The position numbers and the translations under genes are program-made. From positions 1 through 20,419 of the forward strand of contig JAGBOP010000001.1 in NCBI GenBank assembly GCA_017633835.1: a stretch of DNA of 20,419 bases, written 5' to 3'. Below are positions 9,590 through 17,812 of this stretch, one piece after another. The notes beneath the pieces were generated by a model. It was given only the letters and a program-made list of their open reading frames with translations. It did not search any database and had not been told where the DNA came from. The number at the start of each line of letters is the position of its first letter. Position 1 is the first letter of the stretch. Source of the DNA: a bacterium. Its GTDB lineage: Bacteria > Bacillota_I > Bacilli_A > Mycoplasmatales > Mycoplasmoidaceae.

Positions 9590-9710
9590 GAATAAATATA
9601 ATTATATTATATAGAAACTAGTTATATTTCTTTGATATTTAACTAATTCAATAAAAAACTACGTTTTATTTATATATCATTACTTTAAACATAGCACAAG
9701 GATAAAGAAA

Positions 9711-10625
9711 ATGTATATTAAAAAGGAAAATCATGAAGACAATAAATATTTAATTGTTTGCGATTTAGATGGAACGTTATTAAATAATGCCAGTGAATTA
9801 AGCCCCCGGACTATTCACACCATTAAAACTTTAGTGGAAATGGGGAATATTTTTTGTATTGCTACTGGTCGCACTGTAGCAGGAGCTATTCGCTATTATC
9901 AACAACTAGGATTAGACACTTTAATGAGTAATTTGGATGGATCAGTGATTTCTAATCCTGCTGATCCTAATTTCATTCCGTTAAACTTTACCTTTAACAA
10001 AAACATCTTATATAACATTTTTTTGTCAAAAAAAATTATTGACAAAATTGAACTTGCCATTGTTGAAACACATGGCGAATGCATTTTTATCAATAATGAA
10101 AATACCAAGTTGGATTTAAAAAGAAACCAAGAACTATTGCAATTTCTAGGTGTAAGGCAAACTAAGGATGGGTCATACAGCAGTCAAATAAATTTCAATG
10201 GAAAAATTGCTGACGTTAAAGATGATTTATATTCGTTATTATTTTTATTAAAAGATGATCATGATCTTGACGAAATTGCTAACCGGATTAAAGATGTGGC
10301 TGGAACATTGTCAGTTACTAACTGGGAATTAAATGACCACCGCGGAATTGTCGTATCAATTAGTTCAGTTTTTGCTTCGAAGCTAACTGCGTTGAAATTC
10401 TTTAGTAGTTATTATGGAATCAAACTGGAAAACTGTATTGTCTTTGGAGATTCTAATAATGACGTAACAATGCTGCAAAAAGCAGGTTATAGTTTTGCCA
10501 TGAAGAATGCAAATGTGAGTGCTAAACTAGCTGCTAAATATATTGCTCGGATTACTAATGATGAAGATGGAGTAGCATTAGAACTAGAAAAATTATTCTA
10601 TTTGAATGAATGTGATGTTGAATAA
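9711..10625 (+). CDS. Cof-type HAD-family phosphatase
   Basis: This is a member of the Cof/HAD-IIB hydrolases, cytosolic phosphatases acting on sugar phosphates, nucleotides or flavin intermediates. The protein has 304 residues. All four HAD motifs are visible: CDLDGTLL with Asp18 and Asp20, CIATGR with Thr52, a conserved Lys in ASKLTALK, and FGDSNNDVTML with Asp247 and Asp251. The long insert between motifs II and III is the IIB cap that sets substrate choice. AAGGAT precedes the ATG by 8 bases. It converges on the small membrane protein with a 3-base gap. Mycoplasmas carry several paralogues; the substrate cannot be told from sequence. Confidence 0.92.
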   Translation: MYIKKENHEDNKYLIVCDLDGTLLNNASELSPRTIHTIKTLVEMGNIFCIATGRTVAGAIRYYQQLGLDTLMSNLDGSVISNPADPNFIPLNFTFNKNILYNIFLSKKIIDKIELAIVETHGECIFINNENTKLDLKRNQELLQFLGVRQTKDGSYSSQINFNGKIADVKDDLYSLLFLLKDDHDLDEIANRIKDVAGTLSVTNWELNDHRGIVVSISSVFASKLTALKFFSSYYGIKLENCIVFGDSNNDVTMLQKAGYSFAMKNANVSAKLAAKYIARITNDEDGVALELEKLFYLNECDVE

Positions 10626-10628
10626 ATG

Positions 10629-10871
10629 CTAATAATGCTCTCTTTTTTTTGCTCAAAATGCAAGCACAATAATTGCAATTACTGATCCAACAAGTAAGAT
10701 TACTCCTAAACTAATGCATAGTTTAGATTGCCATGATAATCCATATGATAACACGGCAAAATCAATGCTTCCTGTCACTAATAAAACAATGCCAGCTAGT
10801 GCAAAGAAAATTAAAAAGAAAGTGGCAATAATTACTCGTTTATTTCAGGTTGCTGTACTTGTGCGTCGCAT
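10629..10871 (-). CDS. Small two-helix membrane protein, unknown function
   Basis: The frame has 80 codons with TGA as Trp, too short for many gene finders under the standard code. The ATG is preceded by AGGAA at 7 bases. Helix 1 is about residues 13-34 (IIATFFLIFFALAGIVLLVT) and helix 2 about 51-73 (LCISLGVILLVGSVIAIIVL). The N terminus (RRTSTATWNKR) and C terminus (AKKREHY) are both positively charged, so both ends should face the cytosol. It is divergent from dinB, sharing a 63-base spacer with overlapping -10 boxes, and its 3' end nearly meets the HAD gene. I do not recognise the family. Confidence 0.8.
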
Positions 10872-10894
10872 ACGTTAATTCCTATTACTTATTA

Positions 10895-10902
10895 ATTATA
10901 AA
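10895..10902. promoter_or_regulatory. Overlapping divergent -10 boxes (small membrane protein / dinB)
   Basis: ATTATAAA reads TATAAA on the plus strand (10897-10902, 32 bases before dinB) and TATAAT on the minus strand (10895-10900, 23 bases before the small membrane gene). The two promoters would compete for polymerase. No -35 box is clear. Confidence 0.5.
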
Positions 10903-10934
10903 ATTAAACCGAATTTAAACAAAATTTATCGAAG

Positions 10935-12155
10935 ATGGAAATTTATTTTCACCTTGATTTTGATGCCTTTTTTGCTAGTGTGGAGGAAATCTTACACCCA
11001 GAATACCAAAACCATCCCTTAATTGTGGGAGGAACAAGTACTAAGTCCGTTTGTTGCTCTGCTAATTATCTAGCTCGTTCGTATGGAGTGAAAGCAGGCA
11101 TGCCTGTTTTTCAAATTCAAAAGCTCGTACCTAAAAACACGATTTATGTGAATGCTCACCACCAAGCATATGAAGAAATCAGTAAGCAAGTTTTTAAATA
11201 CATTAAATATAAGTTTAACCGTAATATCTTTATTTATTCGGTGGATGAATGTTGATTAAAGTGAAATCATCAAGAGGAAGATTGACAAGCATGAGCCATT
11301 AATCTTGCTAAAAGAATTCAGGATGATATTATGCAAACATTTCACTTATCATCATCAATTGGTATTGGCAAAACAAAATTCTTAGCCAAGATGGCAAGTG
11401 ATATGAAAAAACCATACGGAGTATTTTGCATTGGTAATGAGCAAGATGTTGCAAAATACATTTGACCATTACCAATCAATAAAATGTTTATGATTGGTAA
11501 TCATTTAGCAATTAAATTGCAAAAAATTGGAATTAATACCATTGGTGATTTAGCTAATTATGCTTCTCCCCAAGCATTACAAAAAATCTTAACCAAACAT
11601 TACATTGACTATATTAATAACGCTAAAGGTAAAAGTGATGGTTTTAATTTTTATCATGATTTGCCAAAATCATTTTCTATCAAACGCACATTTATTACAC
11701 CATTAACTGATGGTAAAGAATTACGCAATTTAATTAATTTATTTGCTAATAATTTAGCTACTTATATGCATGAAGTAAATGCTTCATGCAAACGCATTAG
11801 TTGCATTGTTGAAGAATTAGACCACACGTTTCATACAAATTTATTGCAATATCGCACTAATATTAAAACAAGTCATGATTTATTTAACCAATTCATTATT
11901 TTGTTTGATAAAACTTATGCTGATTCAACCTACTTAATTAGGTCGCTTGGTTTTTGTTTAACTAGAATTGAATATGAAGATCAAGACATGCAATTGAAAT
12001 TAAATGATTTAAGTAAAGTTAATGATGAATATAAGCAAGATTATAATTGAAGAATGCAAGTGCAATCATTGATTAATGAAGCTAGTAAGAATGTTAATAA
12101 GCTAGATGCTAATTTTACTAATCACGTGAAAGAAAAAACACAGTTTAATCACTAA
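10935..12155 (+). CDS. dinB: Y-family DNA polymerase (Pol IV / ImpB-MucB-SamB type)
   Basis: This is a translesion DNA polymerase that copies past damaged bases. The protein has 406 residues with TGA as Trp. The catalytic acids are visible: Asp8 in HLDFDAFFASVE, and Asp104-Glu105 in YSVDEC. The steric region VCCSANYLARSYGVKAGMP and the fingers/palm signature SSSIGIGKTKFLAKMASDMKKP are typical. A helix-hairpin-helix (IGINTIGDLANY) follows, then the little-finger domain to about residue 345. The last ~60 residues are charged; no clear beta-clamp-binding motif stands out. It is convergent with the ruvA-ruvB operon; closeness of this polymerase to ruvAB is known in other mycoplasmas. The alternative name umuC-like is equally fair. 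Confidence 0.92.
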
Positions 12156-12158
12156 TAA

Positions 12159-12190
12159 AAAAGTAAGGCTAATTTTTTGGCCTTACTTTT
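12159..12190. terminator. Bidirectional terminator between dinB and the ruvAB operon
   Basis: AAAAGTAAGGC (12159-12169) pairs perfectly with GCCTTACTTTT (12180-12190). T-rich flanks on both strands let it serve dinB and the opposing operon. Confidence 0.8.
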
Positions 12191-12192
12191 GT

Positions 12193-12660
12193 TTATGTTA
12201 AATGGATGTAATATCCAACAATAAAAATTAATACTAAAATGAGAATTCAGATTAATCAACTAAAAATTTGGGTTCAAATGTATTTAAGGAATTGAAATCC
12301 AAATACTAGCATCATTATTTTCGCTAATAATTTTAAATCTAGTAATTGGTGCACTGCTTGCCAGTCAATTTTCTTTTCTAAATTTAATGCAATTGTCATT
12401 AAATTTCTTTTTTCAATTGTCCCAATTACCAAAATTGTTAAAGCTAAGCAAAGACAAAAAATTACCGCCGTACTAATAATTAATTCATGTTGCTTTAAAA
12501 TAGCAGCACAAATTAAGGCAGTTAATAACCCAATTGTACTAATCATGCCAACAATTGTTAGCATCGAAATTAAACTTGCTACACTTGCTTTTTTAAGGGG
12601 TAAGTTTAAATATTCTTGCCTTAATTGACTTTTAATTAATCTTCATTCATCAAAGTTCAT
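12193..12660 (-). CDS. Membrane protein, third gene of the ruvAB operon
   Basis: The frame has 155 codons starting with MNFDEWRLIKSQLRQEY. It begins 2 bases after the ruvB stop, so it is cotranscribed with ruvA and ruvB. About four hydrophobic segments are seen: residues 25-49 (SLISMLTIVGMISTIGLLTALIC), 54-76 (IISTAVIFCLCLALTILVIG), a short one near 110-128 (LLAKIMMLVFGFQFLKYI), and the last, WLIWILILVLIFIVGYYIHL. A polar linker (EKRNLMTIALNLEKKIDWQA) separates the pairs. There is no signal peptide and no catalytic motif. I do not recognise the family, and the link to recombination is positional only. TGA codons would truncate it at both ends under the standard code. Confidence 0.8.
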
Positions 12661-12662
12661 GC

Positions 12663-13601
12663 TTATACTAATTTTAGTTGATTAAGTAAATTTTGCCCCT
12701 TTTTTGTTAATGCTCTACCTTTACTAGTTTTAGTTAGTAATTCTAACTTAAACAAAAATGGTTCAATATAGTTTTCAATGGTAAATGAATCATAGCCAGT
12801 GATTTGGCAAATTGTTTTAATACCTAATACTTGCTGTTGGCAATTATTAATTGTTTGTAAATATTCCAAGTCACTAATGGTTAAGCCATATAAAAAGATT
12901 CGTAATTTTTGCCATATTTCTTCAATCTTAATTTGGGGGTTAATCTTCTTAAAATCAATAACTTGGTGCAATAAATTAATGCCAATCCTAGGATTATTTT
13001 TACAATGTTCACTTAAACTTGTAATTTCTTCATCAGTTAATAAATTAACTTGCTTGGTATTTAAGTTAATTACTTGGGTAATTATTTGCTTAATTTCTTC
13101 AATTGTATAATCTTGTAATTTATAAACTAGATGGAACCGTTCTAATAATGGTTTAGGAATGCGACCAATGGAAGTAGTAGCACCAATTAAACTAAAGTGC
13201 GGAATTTTTAAATGAGTACTTTTCTTATTGAATTCTTTGCCAATCGGAATATCAATAAAAAAGTCTTCCATCATGCTATATAAAAATTCCACAATTTTGG
13301 GATCTAAACTGTGTAATTCATCAATGAAAACAATTTCGTTATCATTAATTAAACTAAAAAATGACAGTAAGTCTGCTTGCGTATGCAAATTATTTGCATT
13401 TAAATAATGAACTTTAGCTTTTAATTCATTACCAATTACATATGCCAATGAAGTTTTACCAGTCCCAGGTAATCCATAAAATAAACAATGCTTAAAGCAA
13501 GTATGTTCCTGTTTGCAAATTTGGCAATATACTTGCAAGATTTCCATTAAGTTTGTTTGCCCAACAAACTCCTTAAAATTACTGGGTCGTAATTCATTCA
13601 T
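12663..13601 (-). CDS. ruvB: Holliday junction branch-migration ATPase RuvB
   Basis: This AAA+ hexameric motor, together with RuvA, drives branch migration of Holliday junctions. The protein has 312 residues (usual 310-345). Visible motifs are the family start LRPSNFKEFVGQ, Walker A GLPGTGKT (43-50), Walker B IVFIDELHSL, sensor I LIGATTSIGRI with its arginine-finger neighbourhood (PKPLLERF), and a C-terminal winged-helix domain ending GRALTKKGQNLLNQL. A cysteine/histidine cluster, C26-x2-C29-x3-H33-x-C35-x2-H38-C39, lies just ahead of Walker A and is unusual. Its ATG overlaps the ruvA stop (TAATG), so the two are translationally coupled. Confidence 0.95.
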   Translation of the reverse strand: MNELRPSNFKEFVGQTNLMEILQVYCQICKQEHTCFKHCLFYGLPGTGKTSLAYVIGNELKAKVHYLNANNLHTQADLLSFFSLINDNEIVFIDELHSLDPKIVEFLYSMMEDFFIDIPIGKEFNKKSTHLKIPHFSLIGATTSIGRIPKPLLERFHLVYKLQDYTIEEIKQIITQVINLNTKQVNLLTDEEITSLSEHCKNNPRIGINLLHQVIDFKKINPQIKIEEIWQKLRIFLYGLTISDLEYLQTINNCQQQVLGIKTICQITGYDSFTIENYIEPFLFKLELLTKTSKGRALTKKGQNLLNQLKLV

Positions 13602-14302
13602 TATGACATTTTATGGTTAGTAATATTCTTAATAATATCAGCTAACACATCTTCCGGAATAAATTCCTTGTATTTAGTTTCATCAAGTTTATTAATTCCA
13701 TATTCAATTTCACTTTTACTATAACCAAGTGCTCGCAAGGAACTAATGATCTCAATGTACTTTTCTTCATCACTTTGTCCTTGACTATTAAGCATGTCAT
13801 TTGCTTCACTAGTAACTTTAATTTCGTTTGGTTGACTAGTTCCATCTGGTTCTTTAATTTCTGGTTCTAAATTAGTTGGTTGCTTATTACCTGCTGCTTT
13901 CGAACCATAATCTTCTGCTAAATTACTAATCATAATCTTAGCACACCGTTCACTAATGCCAGGTAATTTTCCTAGGGCAATAAAATCCTTGTTAATAATG
14001 CAACTAATTAACAATTCACTGTTATTACTTAAAATATTAATGGCTGTTTTAGGACCAATGGTTGGTAAGGTAATAAGTTTATTAAATAACACAAAATCCG
14101 TGAAATTTAAAAACCCATATACTTGTTTAAATGATTGACCTTTACTAGTTTCTACCGCAATTTCACTGGTATAGAATTTCATTACTTTATTTAAGATTAC
14201 TTTTTCATCTTGCTTAATAAAGATTTTTAAGCCGACATAGTTACTTTCTAAATAAATGTAATTTTTATTAATGTAAGTAACTTTTCCGATAATATAAATC
14301 AT
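13601..14302 (-). CDS. ruvA: Holliday junction DNA-binding protein RuvA
   Basis: RuvA is the tetrameric protein that binds the four-way junction and loads RuvB. The protein has 233 residues against a usual 190-205. Domain I (1 to about 65) starts with MIYIIGKVTYINKNYIYLES. Domain II holds the two helix-hairpin-helix motifs (ITLPTIGPKTAINIL and LGKLPGISERCAKIMI). Domain III (about 180-228; SSLRALGYSKSEIEYGINKL) is the RuvB-contacting UBA-like bundle. The linker between II and III (about 136-178) is long, Asn/Gln/Pro-rich, and explains the extra length. AAGGAG lies 7 bases before the ATG and is inside a 15-bp inverted repeat with the dnaJ operator region. Confidence 0.94.
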   Translation of the reverse strand: MIYIIGKVTYINKNYIYLESNYVGLKIFIKQDEKVILNKVMKFYTSEIAVETSKGQSFKQVYGFLNFTDFVLFNKLITLPTIGPKTAINILSNNSELLISCIINKDFIALGKLPGISERCAKIMISNLAEDYGSKAAGNKQPTNLEPEIKEPDGTSQPNEIKVTSEANDMLNSQGQSDEEKYIEIISSLRALGYSKSEIEYGINKLDETKYKEFIPEDVLADIIKNITNHKMS

Positions 14303-14310
14303 GTTTATTC

Positions 14311-14376
14311 TCCTTTTATTGCTAATATCGAAAACAAATACGATTTGTCCTAGTTAAATATTTAGCAATAAAAGGA
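14311..14376. repeat. 15-bp perfect inverted repeat across the ruvA-dnaJ promoter region
   Basis: TCCTTTTATTGCTAA (14311-14325) and TTAGCAATAAAAGGA (14362-14376) are exact reverse complements separated by 36 bases. The right copy is the left arm and spacer of the CIRCE-like operator; the left copy contains the ruvA ribosome-binding site. The arrangement places matching half-sites before both divergent genes. Confidence 0.85.
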
Positions 14377-14388
14377 TGATAGTGCTAA
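14362..14388 (+). promoter_or_regulatory. CIRCE-like HrcA operator upstream of dnaJ-grpE
   Basis: TTAGCAATA, nine bases, then TAGTGCTAA: the arm length (9), spacing (9) and ends match the CIRCE consensus (TTAGCACTC-N9-GAGTGCTAA). The left arm differs at three positions (ATA for CTC after TTAGCA) and the right arm at one or two. It lies 36 bases before the dnaJ ATG. A plausible -10 (TAAAAT, 14397-14402) follows it, so a bound HrcA would block transcription until heat shock. Confidence 0.8.
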
Positions 14389-14424
14389 AAATATGCTAAA
14401 ATTATTAGGATATTGGAGATTAAT

Positions 14425-15648
14425 ATGGCACAACAAAAACGTGATTATTATGAAGTATTAGGTGTTAATAGAAATGCCACCCCTGATGAAATCAAAAAGG
14501 CTTTTCGGAAGCTAGCAATGCAATACCACCCCGATGTAAATAAGTCACCCGATGCAGAAGAAAAGTTTAAGGAAATTAACGAAGCTTACAGCATTCTAAG
14601 TGATGAAAGCAAGCGGAAACTTTATGACCAATATGGTCATAGTGCAGTTGATGGTACAGGTCCGCAAGGATTTGGGGGAGCAGCAAATGCTCAAGGTTTT
14701 AATGACTTCTTTTCCCAAATGTTTGGTGGGGGTCAACAAGTTCAATTCTCAACCGATGACGATGATGGCAGTGACTTCTTTAGTAGTTTCTTTGGCAATG
14801 GAACAGGTGGTACTAGAAGTACTTTTCGACGTAAAAGTGCTGGTAGTCAACTTGATCTAAACTTACATACTACCTTAATTATTACCATGATGGATATTTA
14901 CAAGAATCGTAACCGCACTATTAACATTCCATGTAAAAAAGAATGTGATGCATGTAATGGTACGGGAGCTAGTGGTGATAAAGACGCCATTGTAAGTTGT
15001 CCAAAATGTAATGGTAAGGGAGTAGTAGTGCAAATTGTGCAAACCCCAATGGGTCGCATGCAAACGCAAGCAGTGTGTCCACAATGTGGGGGCACTGGGA
15101 AGGAAATTGTCAAGAAGTGTCCAAAATGTAATGGTAATTTAGTCATTGATGACTTAAGAAGTGTTTCATTTGATATTCCATCCGATATTGAAAATGGTCA
15201 AACTTTAATCTTAAAAGGGGAAGGAAGCACCTTCAAAAACCGCAAGGGTGATCTTGCTGTTACTTTTAAGATTGTTCCATGTAAATACTTTTACCGCAAA
15301 GATGGAATGTTACACGAAATCTTAATGATTGATCCATTATTAGCAATCATTGGTGGAACTACAAATTTATTAACTCCGCAAGGTAATAAAGAAATTGAAA
15401 TTAAAACTGGTACCACAGATGGTAGTGAAATTCACTTACCTAATTTAGGATTACTAAAGAAACCAAAGCGGGGTGCTACTACGAAGCCAACTGAACGAGA
15501 TGATTTAATTGTTGATATTGTTTACTCAAAACCAACTCACTACACCGAAGAAGACAAAAAAGAATTAGCAAAGATTTATGCTCGCAACATGAACAATGAT
15601 GAACTAACAGGATATACTGTTGAAGTTAACAAGGAGGTAAATGAATAA
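14425..15648 (+). CDS. dnaJ: Co-chaperone DnaJ (Hsp40, full type)
   Basis: DnaJ stimulates the ATPase of DnaK and delivers unfolded clients to it. The protein has 407 residues from ATG 14425; I chose this over an upstream TTG at 14413 because GGAG at 14415-14418 is a good ribosome-binding site for the ATG and would lie inside the longer frame. The J domain is 1-70 with HPD at 35-37. A Gly/Phe-rich linker carries an acidic STDDDDGSD run. The zinc region has four repeats: [24 protein letters not shown] and CPKCNGNL. The C-terminal client-binding domains follow ([20 protein letters not shown] onward). It overlaps grpE, and a CIRCE-like operator precedes it. Confidence 0.96.
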   Translation: MAQQKRDYYEVLGVNRNATPDEIKKAFRKLAMQYHPDVNKSPDAEEKFKEINEAYSILSDESKRKLYDQYGHSAVDGTGPQGFGGAANAQGFNDFFSQMFGGGQQVQFSTDDDDGSDFFSSFFGNGTGGTRSTFRRKSAGSQLDLNLHTTLIITMMDIYKNRNRTINIPCKKECDACNGTGASGDKDAIVSCPKCNGKGVVVQIVQTPMGRMQTQAVCPQCGGTGKEIVKKCPKCNGNLVIDDLRSVSFDIPSDIENGQTLILKGEGSTFKNRKGDLAVTFKIVPCKYFYRKDGMLHEILMIDPLLAIIGGTTNLLTPQGNKEIEIKTGTTDGSEIHLPNLGLLKKPKRGATTKPTERDDLIVDIVYSKPTHYTEEDKKELAKIYARNMNNDELTGYTVEVNKEVNE

Positions 15649-16486
15649 GATGGATAATAATCAAGAAAATCAAGCAAACCAAAACAATCAAGAACAACAA
15701 CCAAATAAAAACGAAGAAGTAAATACTTCTTCAGTTAACCAAAAAACACCAAATAATAATCAACCACAAGATAATAATCAACCTATTGCAACTAACGAAC
15801 CAGAAAATAATAAAGCAAATGAACCCCAACCACAATCAGTTGATGATAAACCACAAACAATTGAAGAATCATGAGCTGTCATTGCTGATTTAAAACGACA
15901 ATTAGATGATGAAAAGAATGCTGGTAAAGCATTAGGTACACAAATTGAAAAATTACGAGCTGAAATTGATTCATTGCAAACTGCAAGAGCACAAGATACT
16001 GAAAAATATAATCATGATCTTGAAGATGCAAAAAAAGCGATTGCTGCAAGGTTGCAAACTCGCATTGATGAATGAAGAAAACAAGATGAAGAAGAATTAA
16101 AACACGAAATTGAACGGTTGCAAAATGAATATAAAGAAAAAGAAAATTATGCTATTGCCCCATATGCAAAAAAATTAGTTGAAATTCTTTCATTATTTAC
16201 CACTGTCCAACATGAATTTCACATCGAAGGGTATGATCCAGCAATCGAAGCATACAAGCGTGGTATGCAATCAATTCATGACCGGTTCTATTCATTACTA
16301 AAAGACATCAACGTTGAACAAATGAAAATCAATATTGGGGATCAATTTGATGAAGGAACGATGAAAGCAATTGATTCCATTCCAAGTGATAAGTATCATC
16401 ACAATCAAATATTAGAAGTTAAACGTCCTGGTTTTACTTTAAATGGTAAAGTTTTGCAAATTGCAGATGTAATTGTTGCAAAATAA
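15641..16486 (+). CDS. grpE: Nucleotide exchange factor GrpE with long Asn/Gln-rich N terminus
   Basis: GrpE releases ADP from DnaK. The protein has 281 residues against a usual 180-210. Residues 1 to about 78 are a disordered tail almost without hydrophobic residues, rich in Asn, Gln, Glu and Pro. A long coiled coil follows (about 80-170). The four-helix and beta-wing part is recognisable from [18 protein letters not shown] through [25 protein letters not shown] to the ending [29 protein letters not shown] (15631-15637) is only 3 bases before ATG 15641 and 12 before ATG 15650, so the start may be either. The frame overlaps dnaJ by 8 bases. TGA codons at 15871 and 16073 encode Trp. Confidence 0.93.
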
Positions 16487-16549
16487 ATTAAATCAATTTC
16501 AAATTTAAATTAAATTAATTTTTGATTTGAATTAAATCATTTTTACAAG

Positions 16550-16580
16550 AAAAATAATCCAAAATGCGGATTATTTTTTT
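16550..16580 (+). terminator. Terminator of dnaJ-grpE
   Basis: AAAAATAATCC (16550-16560) pairs with GGATTATTTTT (16568-16578) around a 7-base loop, followed by more T. The 60 bases before it are extremely AT-rich with imperfect repeats of TTAAAT and nothing else that I can name. Confidence 0.85.
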
Positions 16581-16732
16581 ATTTATCATAGTTTGTTATT
16601 ATTTTTAAGTTTAAAAATATTAAAATAATTTTAGATTAAATTAGTAAAAAACACGTTTATCCCTTTGGTTTAACGCTAGATTACTAACAAAATTAAAGAA
16701 TTTGAAAATTATAAGAACTGGGAAATTTAACG

Positions 16733-17281
16733 ATGGATACTAAAAATACTGATACAAAAATTAATGATTTAAAAAGCCTAATTGAACAATCAAAACAAGA
16801 TAAAGCAAACCTTGTTTCCAACATTAAAGAACTTACAAAAGTTAACAAAGATTTGCAAAATCAAATTGATCAATTAAACAAAATTATTAAGCAAAAAGAT
16901 GCTTTAATAGCAAGTCAAAAAGCTGACTTAAATAAGAAGGAAATTGAAGTACAAAAATATTGCACTACTGCAATTGATGCTCGCAAGAAAATGGATGCAC
17001 TAAATAAAGAAATTATTAACTACCGTGTAAAGACCAATGATGCATTAAATAAATTAGCAGCAAGTAAGGAAAAATATCAATCTTTAGTTGAAACATATAA
17101 CAATTTAGTTGCTGATAATAAAGCAAAAAATATTGAAATAAATTCCTTAAGAAACGAAAATGCTGATCTTGATCATTCATATAAAGTATGTCAAAAAGAA
17201 AATGAATCTTTAAGTAAGCAATTAATGCAATATAACGAAGTTATTCGTCGTTATCAAGAATACTTAAAAAATAAGCAATAA
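16733..17281 (+). CDS. Soluble coiled-coil protein, unknown function
   Basis: The frame has 182 residues, is highly charged, and is helical nearly end to end, with repeating leucine/isoleucine spacing (for example LQNQIDQLNKIIKQKDALIA and INSLRNENADLDHSYKV). No signal peptide, membrane helix or enzyme motif is visible. Two cysteines (in KYCTT and KVCQKE) are the only unusual residues. GGGAA precedes the ATG by 9 bases, a weak ribosome-binding site. Its stop is one base from the stop of the opposing recU gene. Cytoskeletal or scaffold-like coiled-coil proteins are frequent in mycoplasmas, but nothing here proves such a role; SMC or GrpE ancestry is not supported. The 152 bases between the preceding terminator and this gene show no clear promoter. 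Confidence 0.8.
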   Translation: MDTKNTDTKINDLKSLIEQSKQDKANLVSNIKELTKVNKDLQNQIDQLNKIIKQKDALIASQKADLNKKEIEVQKYCTTAIDARKKMDALNKEIINYRVKTNDALNKLAASKEKYQSLVETYNNLVADNKAKNIEINSLRNENADLDHSYKVCQKENESLSKQLMQYNEVIRRYQEYLKNKQ

Positions 17282-17282
17282 T

Positions 17283-17777
17283 TTATTTAGATTGAAACAA
17301 TAATTTGGTTAAGTTAAACTCTAAATCTAAGATACCAGGAATTCGCAAAGCAATATTAGTTCCCTTTTCCTTAATAAATTGGTATTTTAAGTGGTGCATG
17401 TTTGCATCAACACTAAAAAGAATGTCTTTTGCATCTACCAAATAAAATTGGTCATACAAGTTAAAGTAAATTAAGACAAAACTAGGAATTTGCATTTTAA
17501 CCAATTTTTTCAAGATTAAAATTTGGTGCTCACTTAAATTATGTAAAGAAAAATTCTTGGTATTAACCTGTTTTGCTTCAATTACAAAACATTGTTGATG
17601 ACAATAACCGAAGTAATCAACAAAATTATTAGCCACATATTTACGAAATTTGTGGTGTACTATTACCATTTTGGTATGGTATTTAAACATTAAAAAATCA
17701 TCATGTAAATTTAATACTGCACATGTTTTATTTAGCATTTCTTCTAAATACATTCCTTTATTTGCATGAATATTCAT
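17283..17777 (-). CDS. recU: RecU-type Holliday junction resolvase
   Basis: This is a nuclease that cuts Holliday junctions after RuvAB migration, the Firmicutes/Mollicutes counterpart of RuvC. The protein has 164 residues; RecU is usually 170-210. The family start NKGMYLEEMLNKT is present. The catalytic core is Asp54 (VDYFGY), Glu67 and Lys69 (VIEAKQ); the 13-residue and 2-residue spacing equals that of Asp88, Glu101 and Lys103 in the Bacillus subtilis enzyme. NFSLHNLSEHQILILK matches the conserved 'F-L-x-x-I-x-x-HQ' segment. AAGGT lies 9 bases before the ATG. It is divergent from the next gene with only 35 bases between the two starts. Confidence 0.85.
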   Translation of the reverse strand: MNIHANKGMYLEEMLNKTCAVLNLHDDFLMFKYHTKMVIVHHKFRKYVANNFVDYFGYCHQQCFVIEAKQVNTKNFSLHNLSEHQILILKKLVKMQIPSFVLIYFNLYDQFYLVDAKDILFSVDANMHHLKYQFIKEKGTNIALRIPGILDLEFNLTKLLFQSK

Positions 17778-17812
17778 AATTATTACCTTTCAGATGAGGG
17801 GAGAAAAATTAA

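Noticed and set aside
14413..14424. TTG start adding four residues to DnaJ
   Set aside because: The GGAG at 14415-14418 is the ribosome-binding site for ATG 14425, and DnaJ proteins begin close to that Met.
15001..15140. Short direct DNA repeats (TGTCCAAAATGTAATGGTAA) in dnaJ
   Set aside because: They encode the repeated CPKCNG zinc motifs and are explained by the protein.
14875..15146. Cys/His-rich minus-strand frames opposite dnaJ
   Set aside because: They are antisense shadows of the DnaJ zinc-finger repeats.
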